Source: Jiangella gansuensis DSM 44835 (lineage in GTDB: Bacteria; Actinomycetota; Actinomycetes; Jiangellales; Jiangellaceae). From it: a stretch of DNA of 64,000 nt. Location of the stretch: NCBI RefSeq assembly GCF_000515395.1, contig NZ_KI911782.1, positions 2,478,606 through 2,542,605 of the forward strand, in the 5' to 3' direction. The notes below the pieces were generated by a model. It did no database searches and had not been told where the DNA came from. It worked only from the letters and a program-made list of their open reading frames with translations. Numbering within the stretch: the stretch's first letter is position 1; the number at the start of each line of letters is the position of its first letter. Of this stretch, positions 7,899 to 14,137 are shown one piece after another. A program made the position numbers and the translations under genes.

Positions 7899-9165
7899 TC
7901 GCGACGACGACCTCGACGACGCTCGCGGAGCGCCCGATCGCGACGGCGCCCGTGACGACGCCTCGCGCCCGGATGAGCCCGACGCCGCCGCCGAGGGCGC
8001 GCGTGACGCCGCCGAGGGCGCGCGTGACGACGTCGAGGGCGCGCGTGACGACGCCGAGGGGACGCCCGACGGCGACGGCGACCAGTCGCCGGTGGGCGAC
8101 GACCTGACGGCTGTCGGGGACGACGGCGATCGGACCGCCTACGACGAACCGGCGGTCGGCGGAGGCGGCGACCACCCGGAGCGGGCCGGCGACCAGCCGC
8201 AGCGGGCCGACGATCACCCGTCCGGCGATGCGGAGGCAGAGTCGGCGCCGGCTGCCGGCGACCGCACGACCGCACCGCGGCGGCCCTTCGTCGCCGCACG
8301 GCCCCGCGGCCACGGTGGTCAGCGAGCCGGCCACGGTGGCCACACCCGCTCGCACGCCAAGTCCACCAGCCCCGGCGCCGGGCAGTCCGGCTCAGCGCGT
8401 TTCACCCCGGCGGCGCCATCGGGACCCCGGCGGCTCTGGAAGGCCATCACACAGCGGCCCGACCTCGGACACGTCGGTGTCGCGCTGCTGGTCGCACTAC
8501 TGGGCTTCGGCGCCGTCGTACAGGTGCGCGCGGACGACGACGACACCCTGGCCAACGCCCGCCGCGACGACCTCGTCCAGATCCTCGACGGGCTGCGCCG
8601 TCAAGCGGACCGTCTCGACGATCACGTGGCCGATCTGGAGGCCGACCGGCGCGAGCTGGTCAGCGGCGCCAACACGGAGGCGGAGGCTCTGCAGTTGGCG
8701 CAGGAGCGGGCCCGCACGGTCGGCGTGCTGGCCGGTACCGTCCCGGCCACCGGTTCCGGCATCATCATGACCGTCACCGACCCCGACCGCCGGGTGTCCG
8801 CCACGCTCATGCTGCAGGCGATCAACGAACTGCGGGTGGCCGGCGCCGAGGCGATCCAGATCCGCGGCGGTGGCAACGACACCGCTGTTCGGGTCATCGC
8901 CAGCACCGCCTTCGAGAACCCCGAAGCCGGGGTTCTCGAGGTAGGCGGGGTGCGGATGGAGCCGCCGTACGAGATCGTGGCCATCGGCGATCCGCGCGAA
9001 CTCTCCGGCGCCATGACGTTCGCCGAGGGCATCGTGTCTCGCATCGAGAGCCAGGACGCCGCCGCCACGGTCACCGAGTACGACGAGCTGACCGTGGACG
9101 TGTTGCACGAGCCGCAGCCGCCTGAGTACGCTCACCCGGCGCCGGACGACGAGGACGACGAATGA
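7891..9165 (+). CDS. DUF881 protein with acidic repeat-rich N-terminal extension (Rv1825-type)
   Basis: 424 residues; the ATG overlaps the Sbp gene by eight bases. Residues 1-150 form a highly charged, low-complexity region containing seven-residue repeats EGARDxx. Residues 151-190 are basic, then one membrane helix (LGHVGVALLVALLGFGAVVQV, about 190-210), a coiled coil (DDLVQILDGLRRQADRLDDH), and the DUF881 domain (GIIMTVTDPDRRVSATLMLQ; RVIASTAFENPEAGVLEVGG; PPYEIVAIGDP). Expected topology is cytoplasmic N terminus and extracytoplasmic C terminus. The long acidic cytoplasmic tail is unusual compared with the roughly 290-residue mycobacterial protein. It is the third gene of a PgsA-DUF881-Sbp-DUF881 operon. 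Confidence 0.88.
   Translation: MPDRDDDLDDARGAPDRDGARDDASRPDEPDAAAEGARDAAEGARDDVEGARDDAEGTPDGDGDQSPVGDDLTAVGDDGDRTAYDEPAVGGGGDHPERAGDQPQRADDHPSGDAEAESAPAAGDRTTAPRRPFVAARPRGHGGQRAGHGGHTRSHAKSTSPGAGQSGSARFTPAAPSGPRRLWKAITQRPDLGHVGVALLVALLGFGAVVQVRADDDDTLANARRDDLVQILDGLRRQADRLDDHVADLEADRRELVSGANTEAEALQLAQERARTVGVLAGTVPATGSGIIMTVTDPDRRVSATLMLQAINELRVAGAEAIQIRGGGNDTAVRVIASTAFENPEAGVLEVGGVRMEPPYEIVAIGDPRELSGAMTFAEGIVSRIESQDAAATVTEYDELTVDVLHEPQPPEYAHPAPDDEDDE
7993..8055 (+). repeat. 21-bp in-frame tandem repeat, three copies (EGARDxx)
   Basis: Three head-to-tail 21-base units each start GAGGGCGCGCGTGAC and differ only in the last two codons; a fourth decayed unit follows at 8056. A related GARDDA block lies upstream near 7940. 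The unit length keeps frame, so the repeat can expand or contract without breaking the gene. Confidence 0.85.
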
Positions 9166-9257
9166 CCACCCGTGCCGGCTGTCGTCGCCATCGAGCCCAC
9201 CGTCAGCCCGTCAAGCCCGTCAACCGGCCGCGCGTGCCGTAGAGGAGGCAGATTTCG

Positions 9258-9644
9258 TTGTATCCCGACGACCTGAGGTACACCCCGGAGCATGAGTGGG
9301 TGCGCACCCCTGGTGAGGCTGAGGGGAGTGTCCGCGTAGGCATCACGCACTTCGCCCAGGAGCAACTGGGCGACATTGTCTACGTCCAGCTGCCGGCCGC
9401 CGGCGACGAGGTCACCGCCGGGGAGGTCTGCGGGGAACTGGAGTCAACGAAGAGCGTCAGCGAACTGTTCGCGCCGATCACGGGCACGGTGGCCGCACGC
9501 AACGAGGAGCTGGACGCGGCGCCGGAGCAGGTGAACGCCGACCCGTACGGCGCCGGGTGGATGCTGGAGATCGTGCCGGCCGACGCGGGCGCCGTCGAGC
9601 AACTGTTGAGCGCCGATGACTACCGCACTCAGGTGGAGGGATGA
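9258..9644 (+). CDS. gcvH: Glycine cleavage system H protein
   Basis: 128 residues, TTG start at 9258 with AGGAGG nine bases upstream. The protein starts YPDDLRYTPEHEWV and has the lipoyl attachment motif GELESTKSVSELFAPITG, with the lipoylated Lys in STKS, and C-terminal DPYGAGWMLEI. The H protein carries the aminomethyl group of glycine on its lipoyl arm between P (GcvP), T and L proteins in the cytoplasm. gcvP lies 4.5 kb downstream under a riboswitch, while gcvH is in the DUF881/FHA block, the same split seen in mycobacteria. No gcvT is present in the window. A hairpin follows the stop codon. Confidence 0.97.
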   Translation: MYPDDLRYTPEHEWVRTPGEAEGSVRVGITHFAQEQLGDIVYVQLPAAGDEVTAGEVCGELESTKSVSELFAPITGTVAARNEELDAAPEQVNADPYGAGWMLEIVPADAGAVEQLLSADDYRTQVEG

Positions 9645-9654
9645 GACTCGTGTG

Positions 9655-9712
9655 AGAACCGCGACTCCGCCAGGGTCCGATCCGTGGTTGACCCCTGGCG
9701 GGGAGCGGTTCT
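9655..9712 (+). terminator. Long imperfect hairpin after gcvH
   Basis: Arms 9655-9677 and 9690-9712 pair over about 23 bases (outer AGAACCGC/GCGGTTCT, inner CCGCCAGGG/CCCTGGCGG) with a 3-4 base mismatched bulge and a 12-base loop. It starts ten bases after the gcvH stop and has no T-tract. Most likely it terminates gcvH transcription before the FHA gene. Confidence 0.6.
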
Positions 9713-9812
9713 AGGTTGCCAGAATCCGTAAACCCTCAGGCGCTGGTCGAGGGTCGTGAGACACTCGTAGCGCCGCCGACTCGAGTCGCGGGGAAACCCG
9801 TGGCGGGAGGCC

Positions 9813-10355
9813 ATGCCGATGCCGTTCTGCACCCAGTGCGGTCACCAAAACCCGTCCGACGCGAAGTTCTGCTCCCAGTGCGGAACCCCGCTGGTCCGGC
9901 CGATGCAGCCGGCTGAGACCGGGGGTGACGCCACGAGCACCATGGCAATGGTCCGCGAGGAGACGGCGCAGGTCCAGCCCGACGACGGTGGCGATCTCGC
10001 CGCCGCCGACCAGGCGGCCGTCGACGCCCTGCCCGAGGGAAGCGCCCTGCTCGTGGTGCTGCGCGGCCCGAACGCCGGCAGCCGTTTCCTGCTCGACACC
10101 GACATGGTGAGCGCCGGCCGGCACCCGGACTCCGACATCTTCCTCGACGACGTCACCGTCTCCCGGCGGCACGCGGAGTTCCGTCGCATGCCCGGCGGCT
10201 TTGTCGTGTCCGACGTCGGGAGCCTCAACGGCACGTACGTCAACCGTGACCGCATCGACGAGGTCGCCCTCAGCAACGGCGACGAAGTGCAGATCGGCAA
10301 GTACCGGCTGGTCTATTACTCCAGCCAGCACGGGTTCGGAGGCGGACCGAGGTGA
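9813..10355 (+). CDS. FHA-domain protein with N-terminal zinc ribbon (GarA-like)
   Basis: 180 residues; ATG 9813 or 9819 are both possible. Residues 4-26 form a zinc ribbon with two CxxC pairs (FCTQCGHQ and KFCSQCGTPL). A Thr in REETAQVQPD sits where mycobacterial GarA has its PknB/PknG-phosphorylated ETTSV motif. The FHA domain is at about 85-165, with the phospho-Thr-binding residues in VSAGRHPDSDI, DVTVSRRHAEF and SLNGTYVN. GarA/OdhI binds and inhibits 2-oxoglutarate-using enzymes when unphosphorylated. The locus position (between gcvH and ftsR, like Rv1827) supports orthology; the zinc ribbon is an addition relative to M. tuberculosis GarA. It overlaps ftsR by four bases. Confidence 0.88.
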   Translation: MPMPFCTQCGHQNPSDAKFCSQCGTPLVRPMQPAETGGDATSTMAMVREETAQVQPDDGGDLAAADQAAVDALPEGSALLVVLRGPNAGSRFLLDTDMVSAGRHPDSDIFLDDVTVSRRHAEFRRMPGGFVVSDVGSLNGTYVNRDRIDEVALSNGDEVQIGKYRLVYYSSQHGFGGGPR

Positions 10356-11086
10356 GCCCGGCGCAGGCTCGTGCGGGCGGCGGGGCCCGCCGCGACGCCG
10401 CGCCGGCCGAGCAGACCATGAGCATCGGCGAGGTGCTGGCACAGCTGCGGCCCGACTTCGCCGATGTCACCATTTCCAAGATCAGGTTTTTGGAGACCGA
10501 GGGCCTGGTCGAGCCGCAGCGCTCGCCGTCGGGATATCGCCGGTTCACCCCGGACGACGTCGCCCGGTTGCGGTACATCCTCACGGTGCAGCGCGACCAC
10601 TACCTGCCGCTGCGGGTGATCAAAGAGCAGCTCGCCCAACTTGATCGAGGCTTGGAGCTGGTCACCGAGGGCGGCAGCACCGTCACGCCCTACACCTCGG
10701 CGGCCAATCCGAACGACGAGGTCGTGCTCACCCGCTCGTCGCTGCTGGAAGCTGCCGCCATCACTGAGGAACTCCTGGCGGAGCTGGAGTCCTTCGGGTT
10801 GGTCACGCCGCGGCGTGGCGGCCGGTACGACGCCGACGCCCTGCTGGTCGCCCGCACCGTCGGTGAGCTCGCCGCCTACGGCCTGCAGCCGCGGCACCTG
10901 CGCGCGGTGCGCAGCGCCGCGGAGCGCGAGGTCGACCTGGTCGAGCAGGTGGTGGCTCCGATGTTCCGGCAGCGTGGCGCCGACTCCCGTGGCCGGGCCG
11001 AGGAGTCCGCCGCCGACGTCGCGCGGCTCACGCTGCGGCTGCATGCCGCGCTCGTCGACGCGGGCATCCGCCGCCTCTCGCGCTGA
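10352..11086 (+). CDS. ftsR: MerR-family transcriptional regulator FtsR (Rv1828-type)
   Basis: 244 residues, GTG start overlapping the FHA stop by four bases. N-terminal winged helix at about 22-95 (MSIGEVLAQLRPDFADVTIS; KIRFLETEGLVEPQRSPSGY; RRFTPDDVARLRYIL), then a coiled region and a second domain with repeated helices (LLEAAAITEELLAELESFGL; RTVGELAAYGLQPRHLRAVR). The corynebacterial ortholog FtsR activates ftsZ. Order FHA-ftsR-bifunctional nuclease-MerR is conserved with Rv1827-Rv1830. Unlike metal-sensing MerR proteins it has no Cys ligand set. Regulation targets here are inferred from orthology only. Confidence 0.9.
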   Translation: MSPAQARAGGGARRDAAPAEQTMSIGEVLAQLRPDFADVTISKIRFLETEGLVEPQRSPSGYRRFTPDDVARLRYILTVQRDHYLPLRVIKEQLAQLDRGLELVTEGGSTVTPYTSAANPNDEVVLTRSSLLEAAAITEELLAELESFGLVTPRRGGRYDADALLVARTVGELAAYGLQPRHLRAVRSAAEREVDLVEQVVAPMFRQRGADSRGRAEESAADVARLTLRLHAALVDAGIRRLSR

Positions 11087-11125
11087 GTCCCCGCGCCTAG
11101 GGAGCCTGGCACATTTCTCGCGCCC

Positions 11126-11197
11126 GTTGATCTTGGAGTTCTCGCGGAATCTATCGGACATTCCGGGCGGGGATTCCGCGGAAACTCCAAGATCAAC
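11126..11197. repeat. Palindromic repeat family B, copy 1 (72 bp)
   Basis: The element starts GTTGATCTTGGAGTT and ends AACTCCAAGATCAAC, giving 15-bp terminal inverted repeats around a GC-rich centre that contains nested ATTCCG/CGGAAT sites. A second 72-bp copy at 53758 is about 63/72 identical by eye. It lies between ftsR and the nuclease gene. Confidence 0.85.
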
Positions 11198-11297
11198 GAG
11201 GACTGGGCTGCAGGTCGGCGGGCGGGTGCCGTCGTCGTGACCACATCGGCATCTTCGGCACCGTGAGACGATCGCCGCGCAGGGGTACTGTTGAAGG

Positions 11298-11774
11298 GTG
11301 CGAGAGCTAGACGTCGTGGGTGTCCGAGTCGAGATGCCGTCGAATCAGCCGATCGTCCTCTTGCGTGAGGTGGGGGGCGATCGGTTCTTGCCGATCTGGA
11401 TCGGTGCGGTCGAGGCCACCGCCATCGCGTTCGCCCAGCAGGGCATCGTGCCGCCTCGACCGATGACGCATGACCTGTTCAAGGATGTGCTCGACGCGGT
11501 CGGGGTCAGCCTGGAGCAGGTGCGCATCACCGAGGTGCGCGACAACACCTACTACGCGGAGCTGGTGCTGTCCGGGGGCGTGGAGATCAGCTCCCGGCCG
11601 TCGGACTCCATCGCCCTGGCGCTGCGCACCGGGACTCCCATCTACGCCGCCGAGCCGTTGCTGGACGAGGCCGGGGTGCTCATGGCCGACCCGGATTCCG
11701 ATGACCAGGAGGACGAAGTGGCCCGGTTCCGGGCCTTCCTCGAAGAAGTGACGCCCGAGGACTTCAGCGGCTGA
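11298..11774 (+). CDS. Bifunctional nuclease family protein (DUF151)
   Basis: 158 residues, GTG start at 11298 (VRELDVVGVRVEMPSNQPIV). The DUF151 core is clear: LPIWIGAVEATAIAFAQQGI, PRPMTHDLFKDVLDAVGVSL, DNTYYAELVL and the conserved SRPSDSIALALRTGTPIYAA. Plant and bacterial relatives have DNase/RNase activity in vitro, and the Thermotoga protein structure defines the fold; the cellular role is unknown. It occupies the Rv1829 position between the two MerR genes and is separated from ftsR by repeat B. A TACTGT-like -10 box lies just upstream of the GTG, so the mRNA may be nearly leaderless. Confidence 0.9.
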   Translation: MRELDVVGVRVEMPSNQPIVLLREVGGDRFLPIWIGAVEATAIAFAQQGIVPPRPMTHDLFKDVLDAVGVSLEQVRITEVRDNTYYAELVLSGGVEISSRPSDSIALALRTGTPIYAAEPLLDEAGVLMADPDSDDQEDEVARFRAFLEEVTPEDFSG

Positions 11775-11858
11775 CAGCCGATACGGCCGGTGTGACACAT
11801 GTGACTCGTGTGAATACTGTGACTTTGAACCTAGAGCTGAAGTTGAGCTTGAGACTCG

Positions 11859-11917
11859 CCGCGTGTTGCATTGACCCCCGTCGGGCCCGGGCCTAACGTC
11901 ACTCGTGTAACACGCGG
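11859..11917 (+). promoter_or_regulatory. Promoter TTGACC-17-TAACGT flanked by 9-bp inverted repeats
   Basis: A -35 box TTGACC (11871-11876) and a -10 box TAACGT (11894-11899) are 17 bases apart, close to the housekeeping consensus. CCGCGTGTT (11859-11867) lies just upstream of the -35 and its exact reverse complement AACACGCGG (11909-11917) overlaps the expected start site. Upstream at 11830-11855 are short repeats of the form AGTTGAGCTTGAG. The arrangement suggests a regulator bridging or flanking the promoter, possibly the MerR protein itself. Confidence 0.5.
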
Positions 11918-11976
11918 ACCACGTCGATCGGGGAGCGGCGGCGGGCGCGCTGGGTTTGGACGATGAAGGGGTCGGC

Positions 11977-12591
11977 GTGAACGCAGACAGCACATCCGGT
12001 ACCGGCACGGCAGGCGACGCCGGCCGGACTGCGGCAGCGGCTGGCCGCGCCGCGTCCAAGCAGGGCCTCCTCTTCGAGGGCATGGTCGGACCGGTTCCCG
12101 AGGACGTCGGGTACCGCGGTCCCACCGCCTGCAGCGCCGCCGGCATCACCTACCGGCAGCTGGACTACTGGGCCCGCACCGGGCTGGTCGAGCCGTCCGT
12201 GCGCGGCGCCGCGGGGTCGGGCAGCCAGCGGCTGTACTCGTTCCGCGACATCCTGGTCCTCAAGATCGTCAAGCGGCTGCTCGACACCGGCGTGTCCCTG
12301 CAGCAGATCCGTCAGGCCGTCCAGCACCTGCGTGATCGCGGTGTCGAGGATCTCGCCGGCATCACCCTCATGAGCGACGGTGCCAGTGTGTACGAGTGCA
12401 CCTCCGCCGACGAGGTCGTCGATCTCGTCCAGGGCGGGCAGGGTGTGTTCGGCATCGCCGTCGGCCGGGTCTGGCGCGAGATCGAGGCCACCCTGGTCGA
12501 GCTGCCGGCCGAGCGTCCGGGCGAGGCGCCCGCCGAGCACCCGGGCGACCAGCTGGCCGCACGCCGTCGCGCCCGCGCCGCCGGCGCCTGA
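11977..12591 (+). CDS. MerR-family transcriptional regulator (Rv1830-type)
   Basis: About 204 residues from GTG 11977 (VNADSTSGTG), which has AAGGGG at a good distance; a TTG at 11956 is in frame but poorly placed. After a low-complexity N terminus come KQGLLFEGMV and PEDVGYRGPTACSAAGITYR, the winged helix (ITYRQLDYWARTGLVEPSVR, GSQRLYSFRDILVLKIVKRL) and the coiled helix LLDTGVSLQQIRQAVQHLRD. These residues match the fourth gene of the conserved gcvH-FHA-MerR-BFN-MerR block. No metal-binding Cys are seen. Its own upstream region holds a strong promoter flanked by inverted repeats, consistent with autoregulation. Downstream is repeat A copy 2. Confidence 0.88.
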   Translation: MNADSTSGTGTAGDAGRTAAAAGRAASKQGLLFEGMVGPVPEDVGYRGPTACSAAGITYRQLDYWARTGLVEPSVRGAAGSGSQRLYSFRDILVLKIVKRLLDTGVSLQQIRQAVQHLRDRGVEDLAGITLMSDGASVYECTSADEVVDLVQGGQGVFGIAVGRVWREIEATLVELPAERPGEAPAEHPGDQLAARRRARAAGA

Positions 12592-12628
12592 CCCACCCCA
12601 GGCCGCCGGCCCACGACGCCCGTCCTCA

Positions 12629-12690
12629 AGTGATCACGTTCGGCATGGGTGCACCCACTCCACCAGGAATGCTTGCCTGAGGACGCGTAC
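12629..12690 (+). repeat. Palindromic repeat family A, copy 2 (degenerate 3' arm)
   Basis: Starts AGTGATCACGTTCGGCATGG, continues with CTCCACCAGGAATGCTTGCC and then diverges (TGAGGACGCGTAC), so the right arm of the stem is decayed. It lies just after the MerR stop, before the convergent GST gene end. Confidence 0.75.
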
Positions 12691-12757
12691 AGACGCCTCT
12701 CGGAGCCCCTGATCATCGCGGCAGTTGACGACGGCGACGACGCGTCCGGCGTCGTCG

Positions 12758-13741
12758 TCACGAAAGCGCGGTGGCGTCCGGCGGTGGGGTGCCGTCGCCG
12801 AACGGCGAACCGCCCAGAGCCTCCCGCCCATGCGGCAGCGACCACCCGGACAGATCCGGCCCGGCCGGCACGATCCGGGACGGGTTCAGCTGGTGCAACA
12901 CCTGGTAGTAGTGCCGCTTGATGTGGTCGAAGTTCACCGTCCCCGCGAAGCCCGGCGTCTGGTAGAGGTCGCGGGCGTACGCCCACAGCACGGGGTTCTC
13001 CGTCAGCTTCTCCCGGTTGCACTTGAAGTGCCCGTGGTAGACGGCGTCGAAGCGCACCAGCGTCGTGAACAGCCGGATGTCGGCTTCGGTGATGTGGTCG
13101 CCGACGAGGTAGCGCTGGTCTGCCAGCCGTGACGTCAGCCAGTCCAGCCGCGTGACGAGGTCGTCGTACGCGCGTTCGTACGCCTCCTGGCTCGCGGCCA
13201 ACCCGGCCCGGTACACGCCGTTGTTGACGTCGCGGTAGACCAGCTCGTTGACCTCGTCGATCTCGTCGCGCCACGCCTCGGGGTAGAGATCCGGCGCGCC
13301 GGCACGATGGTAAGCGCGCCACTCGGTGGAGAAGTCGAGGGTGATCTGCGGGTAGTCGTTGGTGACGACCTGGCCGGTCGGGACGTCGACGATGGCCGGG
13401 ACGCTGACGCCGCCGTCGTAGTCCGGGTCGGCGGCGGCGTAGGCCTCGGCCAGGAACTCGATGCCGAGGATCGGGTCGCGGTCCTCCGGATCCAGCGTGA
13501 AGCGCCAGCTGCGCTCGTCCTGGATGGGGTCGGCGACGGCCATGGAGATGGCGTCCTCCAAGCCCAGCAGTCGCCGGACGAGGACCGCTCGGCTCGCCCA
13601 CGGGCAGGCCAGGCTGACCACCAGCCGGTACCTGCCGGGCTCCACCGGCCAGCCGGAGGCACCGTCGGCTGTGACGCGGGCGTCGAACCGGTTGGCGCCT
13701 CGAGTGAACTCGCCGGCCTCGTTCGTCGTCAGCTTGGTCAT
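12758..13741 (-). CDS. Xi-class glutathione S-transferase / glutathionyl-hydroquinone reductase-like (ECM4/YqjG)
   Basis: 327 residues. The catalytic motif CPWA is present in LVVSLACPWASRAVLVR at about residue 46; xi-class enzymes use this Cys to remove a thiol group from thiol-hydroquinone adducts. Further family marks are SVPAIVDVPTGQVVTNDYPQ and the helical domain GVYRAGLAASQEAYERAYDD, RYLVGDHITEADIRLFTTLV and RFDAVYHGHFKCN. Actinobacteria mostly use mycothiol, so the thiol used in vivo is uncertain. The gene stands alone, convergent to the MerR gene, with repeat A copies on both sides. Confidence 0.92.
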   Translation of the reverse strand: MTKLTTNEAGEFTRGANRFDARVTADGASGWPVEPGRYRLVVSLACPWASRAVLVRRLLGLEDAISMAVADPIQDERSWRFTLDPEDRDPILGIEFLAEAYAAADPDYDGGVSVPAIVDVPTGQVVTNDYPQITLDFSTEWRAYHRAGAPDLYPEAWRDEIDEVNELVYRDVNNGVYRAGLAASQEAYERAYDDLVTRLDWLTSRLADQRYLVGDHITEADIRLFTTLVRFDAVYHGHFKCNREKLTENPVLWAYARDLYQTPGFAGTVNFDHIKRHYYQVLHQLNPSRIVPAGPDLSGWSLPHGREALGGSPFGDGTPPPDATALS

Positions 13742-13820
13742 ATCCGGACGCTACCCAGACGTCGCCGTCCTCACGCGCCGACGCCGGCCGCCGACGCGCG
13801 GCGCCGGCCCGATCGCGCCC

Positions 13821-13892
13821 AGGCGTCCTCCCGCTTCGGCAGGCAAGCATTCCTGGTGGAGCGGGAACACCCATGGTGGACGTGATCATTTC
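13821..13892 (-). repeat. Palindromic repeat family A, copy 3 (reverse orientation)
   Basis: Read on the minus strand it has AAATGATCACGTCCACCATG, then GGTGTTCCCGCTCCACCAGG, AATGCTTGCC and GAAGCGGGAGGACGCCT. Together with the riboswitch it accounts for the 396-base gap between the GST-like gene and gcvP; it ends about 70 bases upstream of the aptamer. Confidence 0.8.
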
Positions 13893-13960
13893 CAGGTCGG
13901 ATGCAGGGCGTCGGCGAGCTCCAGGCGCGGCGGCGAGTTATGCTGACGACGAGCTGTCGA

Positions 13961-14075
13961 CTCTGGCCGGGAGAGTTCTCCCGCACCCGGGCGGGAGGCG
14001 CCGAAGGGGCAACATCCCCGTCAACCTCTCAGGCATCAAGGACCGGTCAGTCGAGGCCACTCTGAAGTCGCCGCG
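13961..14075 (+). promoter_or_regulatory. Glycine riboswitch (single gcvT-type aptamer) upstream of gcvP
   Basis: The conserved glycine-aptamer blocks occur in order: GGGAGAG (13969-13975), a GC-rich P2 hairpin TCTCCCGC...GCGGGAG, GCGCCGAAGGGGCAAC (13998-14013), CTCTCAGGCA (14026-14035) and the closing ACTCTGAAG (14059-14067). CTCTC pairs with GAGAG. Only one aptamer is evident, without a second tandem copy. A TATGCT-like -10 box at 13939 would start the transcript just before it. It lies about 70 bases upstream of gcvP and should raise gcvP expression when glycine is high; the switching mechanism is not resolved. Confidence 0.9.
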
Positions 14076-14137
14076 CACAGCGGTGGTGACAGAGGGGGAG
14101 CACACTCGCCGTACCCGTGCCCGAGGAGCTCCGCCAG

